This document shows, piece by piece, positions 49,797 through 61,120 of a stretch of 64,000 nucleotides of DNA. The notes under the pieces were generated by a model that was given only the letters and a program-made list of their open reading frames with translations, did no database searches and had not been told where the DNA came from. Origin of the DNA: Anarhynchus alexandrinus. Its lineage: Eukaryota; Chordata; Aves; Charadriiformes; Charadriidae. The first letter of the stretch is position 1. Each line of letters starts with the position of its first letter. The position numbers and the translations under genes were made by a program. The stretch covers positions 2,246,842-2,310,841 of the forward strand of contig VUYV01000045.1 in assembly GCA_008711295.1 (NCBI GenBank), given 5' to 3'.

Positions 49797-50476
49797 CAGT
49801 CTGGAGACTGGATTTGTGCCACTCAGCAAGCACATCTTTCTTTTTTAAAATCACATCTGCTGTTAGATTAGATTTTTGTCTATTGGTCAATACTAACAAG
49901 CTTAAAATATTCTCAACTTTTGACCTCTTTTGTGTTGGTTAAGCACAGTTTATACAACAAATAGAAAGTGGAGGTAAAGTCAGCCTAGCTGTGCTGACAC
50001 TAAATGTAGCTGCCTTGCACAAATGGAGTGTCACCAAAGTGTTGGAAACCCTGTAATAATAAAGAAACTTGTTGTGACACTGTTCCCACTTGTACTCAAA
50101 CAGACATGTAAGCAGTGCTGTATGGGTTTCAGCTGGAGGATGTGTGATGAGTCCATCAGGTTTCAGCCAGTAGAAGCCCCAGTAGTTAGTAGTGAATCTG
50201 GAGATGACTTGCAGGTGTCTGGGTTACCAAAGCTCGCAGACTTAGTGATTAGGGTTTAATGGGGTTCTGCTGAGAAAACTGTGAGTGGTGGCACCAACCA
50301 TGTCAGTGGCTGCTGAGGCAAAGCCTCATGTAATGTGAGGTAATGGTGAAAAGAGGTGGACCTTGATGAAGGAACTGGCCGTGGCTAAACATGAAACAAA
50401 TTTAAATGCCAAATGAGGTGTGTATTTTCATCATAGCTCTGGTGACTGATCTCTGGCAATTTCCTTTTTTGTGCAG

Positions 50477-50912
50477 GAGCCAAAGTGTAAAGATGGGAGT
50501 GAATACTTTGACAGCAGAATGGACAACTTCAGCACAGACACACTGGCACCGTCACAGCTCTCTGCTTTGCTATGGTCACCTGGCTCCAGCCATGTCCTGT
50601 CCCAGAGAAGTGAGTCCACCAATGCTGTCAGCAGTGATGCCCTGAGGCAGAACATTTACGAAAACTTCATGCGGGAGCTGGAGATGAGTAGGACGAACCT
50701 GGAGAATACCGAGACCTCGTCGGAAACGGAGGACTCCAGTGGTGAGTCCCTCAGCTCCTTGGAGCAGCTGGATTTGTTGTATGAGAAAGAGCAAGGAGTG
50801 GTGCGCAAGGCAGGGTGGCTGTTCTTCAAACCCCTGGTGACCCTGCAGAAGGAGAAGAAGCTGGAGCTGGTCACAAGGAGGAAGTGGAAGCAGTACTGGG
50901 TCACACTCAAAG
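50477..50912 (+). CDS. TIAM2: TIAM2 second coding exon (residues 400-545, start of N-terminal PH domain)
   Basis: This exon continues TIAM2 in frame (EPKCKDGSEYFDSR...). Recognisable blocks are SQRSEST (about 441-447), LRQNIYENFMRELEMSRTN (about 455-473), a Ser/Glu-rich acidic linker, and then VVRKAGWLFFKPL, which starts the N-terminal PH domain at about residue 507. RRKWKQYWVTLKG near the exon end is the basic and aromatic strand typical of PH domains. In this family the PH-CC-Ex module recruits the exchange factor to the plasma membrane. The acceptor is a pyrimidine run ending TGCAG at 50476, and the donor is AAAG|GTAAAC at 50913. The exon has 436 bases, so it ends one base into the Gly545 codon. 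Intron retention would add about 28 residues before a stop at 50999-51001. The first two exons join without any repair. Confidence 0.97.
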
Positions 50913-53167
50913 GTAAACCCCCATGTTGCTCCTTTGGCTTGGCAGCAGCAGTTGTTTTCATTGCATCTCACCGACTTTTTGTGCATGCTGGTTTTTATTA
51001 GCAGGTTTAGGAGGATCAGAAATTCCTGTCTAACTTTACACCATCTACCCACACCCTAAAGTGGAGCATGTGCCTAAGCAGCCCACTGAATCAAGGTGGT
51101 GCTCATGTCTTTTGTATTTCACATGCAGACTTGCATTTCATACTATAACGGGAATTATTTCATCTGACTTCCCAGTTTCTGTACTCATGCAGAATTGGGG
51201 GTTTAGAAGATGCTTTTGGATGTTTGGAGGTCAAAGACCAAATTGAACCAAAACTGAGAAAAATACAGAAGTTACACCTCTGTCTCAGGGGGGAGTCAAA
51301 ATTTAAGGATCAGGAGAAGTCCCTAGTGCCCGGTTCCCTGTCACAGGCATGCGGTTCCTTGGGCTCTGCTGTGAGGTTTACTTAAAGTTGGGGTAAGTTA
51401 ATGTAAAAACATTCAGTTCATTTCCAGTGTTTCAGGTTGGCAACATAACAAGGAGGTGAACTCCCCGTGCTAGAGCATTTACACAGAAAAGTGTGTGATT
51501 TTGGGCAGAGGAGGCCAAAGCAGCAGCAGGGGAAGCCCTGCGGTGCCTGAGGCTTAGCTGCCACGGACCGCTCCCAGGGCTCACCAGTCTCACTTCTTTC
51601 CCTGGATGGTCTTTGCCACTCCCCACAGTACCAACCTCTTCTGGCTTTTGGCATGCCCACCTTCCCATCTCCCCTGGCTGCTGTGGCTGTAAAAAAGCCC
51701 CATGGGAAGGAAATCCCCTTAAAAGAGGCTGCTGCTACTGGGCTGTGGTGGGATTGCTGTGTTCAGTGCTGTGTGTTGATGGCTCAGGGTAATCGAGCAG
51801 GTAGGTGTGCCGCAAGAAGTGTATGGGTGTCAGGAAGTGTGAGAAGGAAAATAACATCTATTGTGGGGAGGAAGAGGAATTTAATGGGTGAGTTCATAGG
51901 CTTTTTTATTTTTTTCTTCTTTGAATTGCATCCAAAGGATTTGCCTTTCAGTAAATATAATGCTAAGTTAATGAGTAAGGAAATGATCAAACTTAATAAT
52001 TTCCTAGCATTTCTGGGACTGGAGGAGAGAAAATAACAACTTTCCCACAAGTTGCCCTTTTCAAAATTCTGCATGGGTGTAGACCTGAAGAAAAATGAAC
52101 AGCAAACAGCAAGTGCTGGGAATGTTGTCCTTGATAGTGCTGATTTAAAAGAAGCAAACTCACAAGAATGTAGCAATTCTGCCTAATAATTCAGAGACCT
52201 GTTATCAAGGGATCAAAATGTAGGCAGTCTTAACAGTTTAAATCACTTATCCTGATCATCAGATAGCATGATTCATGCTTGGAAGCAGTGTATACAAAGG
52301 GGAAAAAAATCTGAATGCCGCCCTCTTATTGTATGTGTTTGTACTATGGAGTATGAATATGAGTTTGAGCTACCTCTTCTACGATTCAAGTAGTTTCTAA
52401 ACAATCCTATCAAAACTCTAAACTGAAATACATTATATACTAGTAGTTTGTGCATTTCTGTGATAATGAAGCTCTGGGAAGCAATTTAGGTCCTTCATGT
52501 TTGGTTCTTTGCTATAGTATTGGCTTATTGGTGACCTCGAACAAGTCACGACCTTCTTGCTACCTGAATTTCCCCAGCTATAAAAAAGGAATAATAAAAT
52601 TCTTTGTAAAAAGCTTTATTAACTTCTAACGTTATAAGAAGTATTAGATACAACACTTTTTACTTCATGTGTGTGATATGGCTGCATTCACGGTGTAGAA
52701 TCCCTTCCGCTTTGTTAGCTGTTTTAAATGTACATTCCTCATTTCCTTGATCTCGTACCTTTATTGTCCTGTGGAGACTCCTGATGCCAAAATAAACTTG
52801 CCTGTCTGGATATCAAGGCGTAGTTCTGTTTTCATAATACGCTATATCAAGATCAAGGCACTTGCTTTGGTTCCCCTTACACAGGGTTTTGAATAAATCT
52901 GTATTTAATTTGTTCTAGAAGTTTAAATAGCCAAGATATTTTAAAATATGACTTAAAATAGCCACATATGCAAATGGGGAACAGCATGTTTCTTTGCACT
53001 CTGTTGAGATGTGTTTAATTATAAATATGCAGAAGGTTTATAACCATCTGGTTACCTGCCAGACTTCAAAGTATACATGTCCTGAGGCCTCTGCTCTACT
53101 TTCAGGGCCACCAAGACCTGAGCTTGAATAGTAACCCTTTAACAAGAGGAATTCTCTTTTCCATCTG

Positions 53168-54313
53168 TCCTGTCTAATTAGTTTATTTTAACAAGGGGAA
53201 CTGCTTTCCCATTGCCCTCCCCCTTCAATTAAAGTTCTGATTAAAATACTTGGATGATAATCGGTCCCAGTGGGTCTGTCAGGGTTTATGAAACTAGCTG
53301 CTTCCAGGGATCTCTTGGCTTGACCCCAAGATACACCTGGGGTGCCATACACCTGAACACACAGGCACGCCCTTCATTTTTATGCACGTATAAACTATCA
53401 GGATAAAAACCAATGTATCTTTAGTAACCTTTTTGATAACACATGGGGGAAATATGGGAGTTTAAAATAGAACTTAATTTGCGCTTTGCTAAAATGCAGA
53501 AGTGAAAGTGGTTGTACAGTCCTGCTGCTGCTGCTGAATGCAAGGGGGTACTTGGTTTAGTTTGCCCTGTTATGTTGGAATGGTGACAGAAGAGCCGTGC
53601 CTGATATGCAGAGTGTAACAAACCATATCCTTCTTTTCCAACTGCAGAGATCTCCAAGTGTTTCTGTGTCATAAAGATGATCAAGTGAGGGCTGCTAAGG
53701 GGAAAGGATAGGACCAGCTCTATAGGATTTGCTCTTACCCNTCCTGTCTAATTAGTTTATTTTAACAAGGGGAACTGCTTTCCCATTGCCCTCCCCCTTC
53801 AATTAAAGTTCTGATTAAAATACTTGGATGATAATCGGTCCCAGAGGGTCTGTCAGGGTTTATGAAACTAGCTGCTTCCAGGGATCTCTTGGCTTGACCC
53901 CAAGATACACCTGGGGTGCCATACACCTGAACACACAGGCACGCCCTTCATTTTTATGCACGTATAAACTATCAGGATAAAAACCAATGTATCTTTAGTA
54001 ACCTTTTTGATAACACATGGGGGAAATATGGGAGTTTAAAATAGAACTTAATTTGCGCTTTGCTAAAATGCAGAAGTGGAAGTGGTTGTACAGTCCTGCT
54101 GCTGCTGCTGAATGCAAGGGGTACTTGGTTTAGTTTGCCCTGTTATGTTGGAATGGTGACAGAAGAGCCGTGCCTGATATGCAGAGTGTAACAAACCATA
54201 TCCTTCTTTTCCAACTGCAGAGATCTCCAAGTGTTTCTGTGTCATAAAGATGATCAAGTGAGGGCTGCTAAGGGGAAAGGATAGGACCAGCTCTATAGGA
54301 TTTGCTCTTACCC
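53168..54313. repeat. 573/572-bp near-identical tandem copies abutting a 1-N gap
   Basis: 53168-53740 and 53742-54313 are the same sequence with three differences seen by eye: T/A in CCCAG[T/A]GGGTC, A/G in AGAAGTG[A/G]AAGTGG and one G fewer in a G run. The left copy ends and the right copy begins exactly at the N at 53741. The difference of about 0.5% is what two haplotypes of one locus would show. Confidence 0.9.
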
Positions 54314-54440
54314 TAAATATTCTGCCAGATACTCTAGACAGTAATAGGAAAAGGTGTGCTTAATTAGAGGCATTTCTATTTATTGGATTCCTTCCTTTGA
54401 AAATGCTTCAGTCATCAGATAATTTGGTTAGTAACCTCTG

Positions 54441-54452
54441 CTATATATATAT
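54441..54452. repeat. (TA)n microsatellite
   Basis: A short run of alternating TA of about six units. Confidence 0.8.
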
Positions 54453-55134
54453 CTCCCTTTTTCTTGTACTGTTATACATTCATTGGTCCTGGGGAATGTG
54501 GTGGAATCCAGGATCTCACTTTTCATACACTTTAGATTTGGGCTGTATGAGGACCAGTGTATTCCACCTAATAACATTTCCCAGCTCTTTCATAAACTCT
54601 AGTAGGCTCAGCTTTCCCCCTTACCAGACAGAAGCATACAAAACCCCCTTGATTTTGGTTCTGATTTTAGATTTGACCTTTGAGGAAGCTCCCCTTGAAT
54701 TTACATGGCTTTGGATGATGTGTCTGGGATTTTTAATACAGCGTTAAGTGTAAATGTTAGAGAATTACTAAAATAGAGGTTGAACTCTGTTTTTACTTAA
54801 CTATTTTAAAAGCATCCACAGAGGAAGCATTTCTGTTTTGCAGGTTTTGCTATGTCCCCTTGATAGGCACTTTGTAGGCGTATTTGCATGTGCATACGTA
54901 CACACAGTGTGTCACACAGAGAAACACCAACAGCCTGAAAATCAGCCAGTCAGCCCAAAACCTCAGTTTTGGTGCTGCTCTGTGTTGTGGTGCCTCCTTC
55001 ATTTGAAGGAAAAACAACAACAAAAAGCGGGCTAGAGAGATGACAACGCTGTAGCCCTAACAAACTTAATCCTTGTATTGGCTGAATTTCAAGTCCTCTG
55101 CTGAATATGTATAAGGCTTACAGCAGTAATATAT

Positions 55135-55372
55135 TCATAGATTACTAGGCCCTAAGGGACCACTGTGATCATTTAGTCTGACTCGCTATGTAATGCAGCC
55201 ATAGGTCTTCTGTAAATTAATTCCTGAATGAATTTGAGCATATCTTTTTGGAGAAGGCTTGCCTTGCTGGAGAATCTACCATCAGCCTCAGGTTTTTCTA
55301 ACTGCTTAGGTTATCCTGTTTTCAAAATGTATTTATGGTATCTGGTCTTAGTTCTTCCAGGTTAAACATTCA
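55135..55372 (-). repeat. Ancient CR1 copy
   Basis: TTCATAGATTACTAGGCCCT, then GGGACCACTGTGATCATTTA and GTCTGACT, then GGAGAATCTACCATCA, follow the 3' portion of old CR1 families common in turtles and crocodilians, read on the minus strand. It is much more diverged than the other CR1 copies here. Confidence 0.7.
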
Positions 55373-56148
55373 GCCATAATATAATATTGATTTATCTTCC
55401 AAATTAAAAAAAGGCAGCAAACCCTCTGTTATTAAACTGCTGTTACCCAGGGGTGAAAGTGAGGTTTATTTACTTATTTTCTCTGGATGCACAACTAACC
55501 TAAGAAATTCCTGAGAAATCTAGTTTATAACTGGATTATTTTAGTAATGCAGTTCAGTCTGTGACCCCTTGAACAGGAAAATCGGTGCATCTCAGAGGAC
55601 AGTGGATTGTAACATGGGGCAGGAATGAAAGGCTGGTGGGGATGGAGGGGACAGGCCCTTTTTGAGACAACTTCATTGCCAAAGGCAAGATGGTACTGTA
55701 GTCATACTGCTGGGGCCTGGGATCAAGTCTCCTCTGCTGTCCTCCAGAAGTAATTCCTCTTCTTACATTCAGGATTGTCATTGTCAAGGATGAAGGTTTT
55801 TTTCTGGATGCAAGTTTTGTATCTTAAATGGTACACTGTCTATGAGGCTGAACATGCTAAAACTAAATCCCTTTAAACTGTTTTAAATTATTCTAAATTA
55901 TTCAGTGTTATCTTAGTCTCCAATTTGCAGGAAGATTCAAGGAAATACGGTTTAAATTTGAGAAGTTTATTCACTAAGCATGTTGTTTGAGGACAAAAGT
56001 TTCTGCAAATCTTTTCAACAAATACAAAGATTTCTTAGGTGGCTGTTATGAGAGAGTTGGTTCAATTTAATAAAGTCAAAAGCCGATTTAACTAAGCAGG
56101 AATTAATCTTTTCTACATTCTTTAACATTTTAGTAGACTGAGTTTATT

Positions 56149-56283
56149 CATAGAACCACAGAATGGTTCAGGTCGGAAGGGACCTTTAAAGATATCTAGT
56201 TCAACCACCCTGCCATGGGCAAGGACATCTTTCACTAGATCAGATTACTCAAACCCCATGCAATCTGACCTTGAACACTTCCA
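56149..56283 (-). repeat. CR1 LINE 3'-end fragment
   Basis: TCATAGAACCACAGAATGGT, then TCAGGTCGGAAGGGACC, CTAGTTCAACCACCCTGCC and CACTAGATCAGATTACTCA, the inverted 3' end of an avian CR1. It ends about 280 bp upstream of coding exon 3. Confidence 0.95.
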
Positions 56284-56563
56284 TATTGATGTATCGTGGT
56301 TTATTTTTTTTAAGTCCATGGATGTTTGTTGTATCCCTATTAGATGTCTGTTCCAATTTTTCATTGGCAAATTCTTCATTAACTTTGCCTATTTTCCAGT
56401 TTAGAAGTTCTTCCTTTTTTCTGTTTCAAAAGAGGGGCAGAACTGATGTTCCCTGGCACTGAAGGGTATCTTAATTCACAAAAGCATTAATATAAGACAA
56501 TTCAAATGGGAGATCCAGAACTTACTTTCTCCTTACGGTTTTCTGTTTTTCTGAACTGCAAAG

Positions 56564-56736
56564 GTTGTACTCTGCTGTTTTATGAAACCTATGGAAGGAA
56601 CTCGATGGAGCAGAGCAGTTTGCCTCGATACGCCCTGTTTGCAGAAGACAGTATAGTTCAGTCTGTTCCAGAACATCCCAAGAAAGAAAACGTGTTCTGT
56701 CTCAGCAATTCTTTTGGAGATGTCTACCTATTTCAG
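56564..56736 (+). CDS. TIAM2: TIAM2 third coding exon (residues 545-602, core of N-terminal PH domain)
   Basis: The exon supplies the last two bases of the Gly545 codon and then CTLLFYETYGRNSMEQSS, DSIVQSVPEHPKKENVFCLS and NSFGDVYLFQ, the middle beta strands of the N-terminal PH domain. VPEHPKK.NVFCLSNSFGD is a strong family signature shared with TIAM1 (VPEHPKKDFVFCLSNSLGD). The acceptor lies in a pyrimidine-rich tract ending GCAAAG at 56563, and the donor is CAG|GTAACA at 56737. The length of 173 bases plus the carried base gives 58 whole codons and restores phase 0. The frame is also open upstream of the acceptor to an ATG at 56506, but nothing suggests that this ATG is used. Confidence 0.96.
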
Positions 56737-57799
56737 GTAACAGCATGCATACATAACTTTGTGCTTGTTTCCATTTTAGGATGAGTTTGTGAGTATGCAT
56801 GTGTATGTATATCATTGTATATACACATGTATGCACACACATCATGCTTGTGCCTTTGACTTAAAAATAATAGCATAATTACATTATTACACTCTACTAT
56901 TATAATATTGATTTAAGTGTATGATTTGCCTTCAGATGTATGATATTACACCGGTTGGCTCAGTGAGTTGTGGTTCAGAAATAAAAAGAACATAGATCAC
57001 AAATCTGCAAGGCACTTTTGGTACCTGGTTGTTACAAGCTTCTAGAAAATCATCTTTATTATCATTTTTTTTCACATGTATTACCATTCCACCCTTACAG
57101 AATGGTGTGCTCAAGCCTGAATCTGCTAGCCTTAAAGAGAGTTTGCTTGAGCAAGATGCTCAAAAAAGGAGGCTAAAAATAATCTAAAGATCTTGGCTGC
57201 TTAACTGCACCACTGGAAATGTTAACAAAGAGCAGTATTATGTGGAACTGCCTGCATAGAAACATGTTGATTCATAGGCACACTTGTAAATATCTCCAGA
57301 GACACTTTGTGCAGATGTATTCTCTTTACCTGGCTGTCCTCTCTCCACTAACTTGACACTTTTTAAGTAAGCAAACGCCTCTCCTCAGACCTTACTTGTA
57401 AAATCTTCTCTGTTGCCGTGTTACCTGCAGAAGAGGAGGTTTATCTTTGAATCCTGGTGGGTTTTACCTTAATTAATTAATTGGAGGGGTGAAGGATGCA
57501 AGTCACATCTTTCCCATAGCTTCTGGGGCTCTGATGTGCTCCTGGAGCTCTCAGAGATTGCAGGTCTAAGAAGAAGCAGTTGAAGCTTGGAGGCAAGTCG
57601 TGATGGAGTGCAGGAGACGCTCACACTTCCTTTATTTGCACGGTTTTAAAGATAAAACTTTATTTCACTCATTTTAAGATAAAGTGCCTAAAATCACAGT
57701 GAACCCGTCAAGCACTTCATGTCCTAGAGCTGCTGACTTCCCCCCCACCTCCACACCTCTTGTCTGCTCCTAATGTTGCGCCGTTGATTTGTTTCGCAG
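56737..57799 (+). other. TIAM2: TIAM2 intron between coding exons 3 and 4 (1,063 bp)
   Basis: A GT-AG intron in phase 0. It contains an irregular TG/CA-rich simple repeat near its 5' end (56791-56845) and nothing else recognised. Confidence 0.95.
56791..56845. repeat. Irregular (TG/CA)n simple repeat
   Basis: TGTG, TATG, TATA and CACA steps form a degenerate alternating purine-pyrimidine tract just inside the intron. Confidence 0.75.
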
Positions 57800-58024
57800 G
57801 CGACAAGCCAGACGGATCTGGAAAACTGGGTTACTGCCATACATTCAGCCTGCGCTTCCCTCTTTGCAAAGAAGCTTGGGAAAGAGGACACTGTTAGGCT
57901 GCTGAAAAATCAAACCAAGAGTCTCTTCCAGAAGATTGACATGGATGGCAAGATGAAAAAGATGGCAGAGTTGCAGCTCTCAATTGTTAGCGATCCCAAA
58001 AACAGAAAGGCCATAGAGAATCAG
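57800..58024 (+). CDS. TIAM2: TIAM2 fourth coding exon (residues 603-677, end of PH domain and start of CC-Ex)
   Basis: This exon of exactly 75 codons begins ATSQTDLENWVTAIHSACAS, the C-terminal helix of the PH domain with its near-invariant tryptophan at residue 612. It then runs through a Lys-rich helical segment (about 628-677, DMDGKMKKMAELQLSIVSDP) that opens the coiled-coil/extra (CC-Ex) subdomain. In TIAM proteins CC-Ex packs with the PH domain to bind scaffold partners such as JIP2, Par3 and CD44; this is family knowledge, not visible here. The acceptor is TTTCGCAG at 57799 and the donor is CAG|GTACTG at 58025, both phase 0. The next exon (expected to encode a WEQNLEKF-like stretch) is not found before the window end. 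Read-through of the donor is open for a further 81 codons to 58270. Confidence 0.96.
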
Positions 58025-61000
58025 GTACTGGAAACAATATTTTGTACGGGAGCATATTTATCGTTATTTCTTGCTTTGGGCTTTGACTGTCTGTGCTTTC
58101 TAGGCCTGAGAGTAATTGTCTTGGAGATAGCTGGCACGGTACTTGTGATTATTGCCAAGTCTCTGCAGCAATCCAGAGCAGCGCGGGAGGCAGGCTCCTC
58201 AAAGCTGAGGATCAGACTGATCTGTTTTATGACCATAAAGCTATTTCTTTTCTCTTCTGGAAAAATGTAATTAATTTTCACTGGTTTATGATATACTTAG
58301 CTGTTAATAATATCTAGCTGTTACATAGCATACCACAGAATATACAGTACGTTCTGAGAATAATTTAACTTATTATTGAATTGCAATAGAGATTTAAGAA
58401 TAGGTACTTAGCACTACTGTTCTGCACCTTAAGACAGGATGTGAAGAGTACTTTATCCAAATAAAATTGGAGGAAGAACTGAGGCAGACAGAACCATGTG
58501 CTTCGGTTGAAATTTGGCCATGGCTAGAAGGCCAGAATCAACTAGGCTTCTTAAAAATCCCTGAGAGTTTAGATGAGAACAAGCCAAGACCAGAGTTTTG
58601 CATCCTAGGTGGGTGGAAAAGCACTGCTGTAAGTACCACTGGCAGCCACTGGAGCATTATACCAGTACCAGTTCAAAGAAAAGGGTAACACTTAGTCGCT
58701 AACAGCACTTTTTGTAACACACTCTGGGTGTGTGCTGGGAATCTTTTGTCTCAGTATAAGCCCGTGTCCATCGCTCCTTAGCTTGGGAGAGCTCACATAC
58801 TACCGGTAAGATCTTTGCCCATGGCTGGAGCAGACAATATTTTGGCATCCAGACTTGTGGCTAGGTTAATTTTGTTTCGTTGCAGCAAGAAATGAACTGA
58901 ATCATCAGTTGCCTCCCCTGCAAGTCCGAGTATGGCTTCTGAACACCTGATGTGTTATTGTGGTCACGTTTTCATATTATGGTGGTAGGAATGCCTCAAT
59001 CTTGGCTAAAGCAGCAGCTTAGTGCTAAGGAAGATTCACCACTAAGATTTGTTTTTAAAAAAAACCCAAATGGAACAACCGCCCCAAAATTTAGTGTTCA
59101 TGGTGCGTACATACCTTGGGATTTTAGCCAAGCCATGCCTAAGACAAAAGGTCAGGGCAGACTGATGAGCAGCTAGAACTGTTCCTCAGTGGAAATGGTC
59201 ACCATATTGTCTGTACGGAGGTGTACAGACATCAAGCCTTACTCTGCTCTCGCTTCTAGCATGTGAACCAGGAATCACTCCAGTGATACCTTATGGAAGT
59301 ACATCTTGTGGTGTTGACGTCTTGCCCATGTCCCCAGTTTTGCAGGCAGCAACTGGCAAAAGATGCTTTAATTAGACGTGGTTAGCGCTCAGGCAAAGGC
59401 CTTACTATCCAGGGCCTCTCGTGTACTAAACCTGTTTAGTAATTTAGCCTAATTAGGTCTGTGGACTGAGGTCGCTGTATCTTTATTTTATTAGGCCATT
59501 AACAGAAGTAATCTGATAATTTGAATTCATTGACTGGTATTTGAGAGCCCATCCCTACCTGTCTTTCCAGTCAGAGTAGCTATTGCCCTCTCATTCCTTT
59601 AGGCTGCCCATTATGGCGTCTTGAGTAGCAACCAAAGTTTATTTCCTTTGATCCAATACACCATAATTATGTTTCTTTGGTTAATGGAACATTTTTTAGT
59701 TTCATGAATTTGATGATTATAATATTTAAAATTTTTACTGTATTGGTTTGAGCTTGACGAAGGACAGACTGACTGGAACTGACCTCACTGTCAATCTCCT
59801 GTCAAGCACTTCAGTCTGAAGCTGTATGAGCAGAATTCAATAAGCATGCAGGTTTGTGTAGGGATTTGTGTTGCAGATGTTCATAAGCCCTTTGAGTGCT
59901 CAGATGTTCATAATTTATTTCCAGGTCACTTTATTTCATGGTCCAGAGCCTAGTGAGGTGAATGGAGGAGGAAAAACGTTAAGCATCCTTTTATTGCAGT
60001 AGGTTTTGAGACCTAGAAGAATATACAGATTTCTAGAGGTGTCTAGTGCTTGTAATATGTGATGCACTGAGGAAAAACTCTGATGTATATTAACTTAATT
60101 TACCCCTCTCCCCATTACATATGATGCTAGTAGTTTATCTAGAGTCAACTGAACAATATTAGCGATGCTTTCTTAATATCTGCTAATTAGATGTTTTGTC
60201 CTTGAACAACTGCCATTGTTTTCCAGCTCAGTCCCTTGAAGAAGTTGGCTGCATTCTGCTAGAACTGAAATCCACCACTAGGGCTGCAGAAGATTTATTC
60301 CTGCTAATCTTCTGTCTGTGAATGCCTCAAACCATCAAATGAGGGCAAACCAGTGAGACAAAGAGTGAGATGGATCATGTGCAAACATCCACTAGTTAGC
60401 AAACAATAAATTCATAATGAGCCTTTTCTCCAGTCTTGATCCCTTTGATCTCTATAAAATCTCTCCTTACAATTGCCGAAGGTTTGTTGGCAAAGTCACT
60501 TCAGAGAAAAGTCGATAGATAACTGGGTTTCCTAATCTTTTGATTTGGTGTCTCAGAGATTGGCTTTTGCAAAGGAAAAAAAAAATCTTGATGTAATTAG
60601 TAACTGAGAATTCTTAATATACTTAGTAAGCTAACAATTTTGAAAAAAACATTATTCCTGAGGGAAAAGTTTGCATGTATGTAGCTTAGTGGTTTAATAA
60701 CTGTGGTTGTTTAGTTGTCTTTTTCCCACTTTGAGTAAGAGGAATATAAATTCTGGGTTTGGTTTTGTGTAAATTTGGTGGTGTTTTCAATCATGTGGCA
60801 GTTTCGATTCCTCCATGCTGAAGTATATTGTCTTGCCAAAACTATAGTTTATAAGCATGCCCTGCATCCTGTGCTGGAAAACTTCACTGGTGATGTATTT
60901 TGGGAAGTCAGCGGAAATAGTGTGATTGACTTCAGAGGGACCACGGTGGTTTTTATGTAGAAAGATGAGGCACAGTCTTAATTTATTTCCACTGGGGAAT

Positions 61001-61099
61001 TATCTTGGAAACTGTGATTTCTATATCCTTTCTCCTTTTCCTTCCTCTTCCTCAGAAAAGCAATCAGCCAACCTCAAATATCTATTTTCTTTCACATCT

Positions 61100-61120
61100 G
61101 TATTGGTTTAAAACCAATAC
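61100..61120. other. Perfect 10-bp inverted repeat with 1-nt centre
   Basis: GTATTGGTTT and AAACCAATAC flank a single A at 61110. Each arm contains a CCAAT pentamer in opposite orientation. It may be chance in AT-rich DNA. Confidence 0.6.

Larger units (their letters stand above)
44458..50476 (+). other. TIAM2: TIAM2 intron between coding exons 1 and 2 (6,019 bp)
   Basis: A GT-AG intron in phase 0, with donor GTATGT and acceptor TTTTTTGTGCAG. It holds one CR1 3' fragment, a TATT run at 45353-45376, a 24-bp tandem pair at 49749-49796 and a CpG-enriched open frame at 48730-49086 discussed under findings. Confidence 0.95.
50913..56563 (+). other. TIAM2: TIAM2 intron between coding exons 2 and 3 (5,651 bp)
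   Basis: A GT-AG intron in phase 1. Its length is inflated by about 573 bp if the duplication at 53168-54313 is an assembly artefact. It also carries a TA microsatellite (54441-54452), an ancient CR1 and a younger CR1, both on the minus strand. No extra coding exon was recognised. Confidence 0.95.

Noticed and set aside
53521..53540. (CTG)n run considered as an expandable triplet repeat
   Set aside because: There are only about four units, and the second occurrence at 54094 belongs to the duplicated copy.
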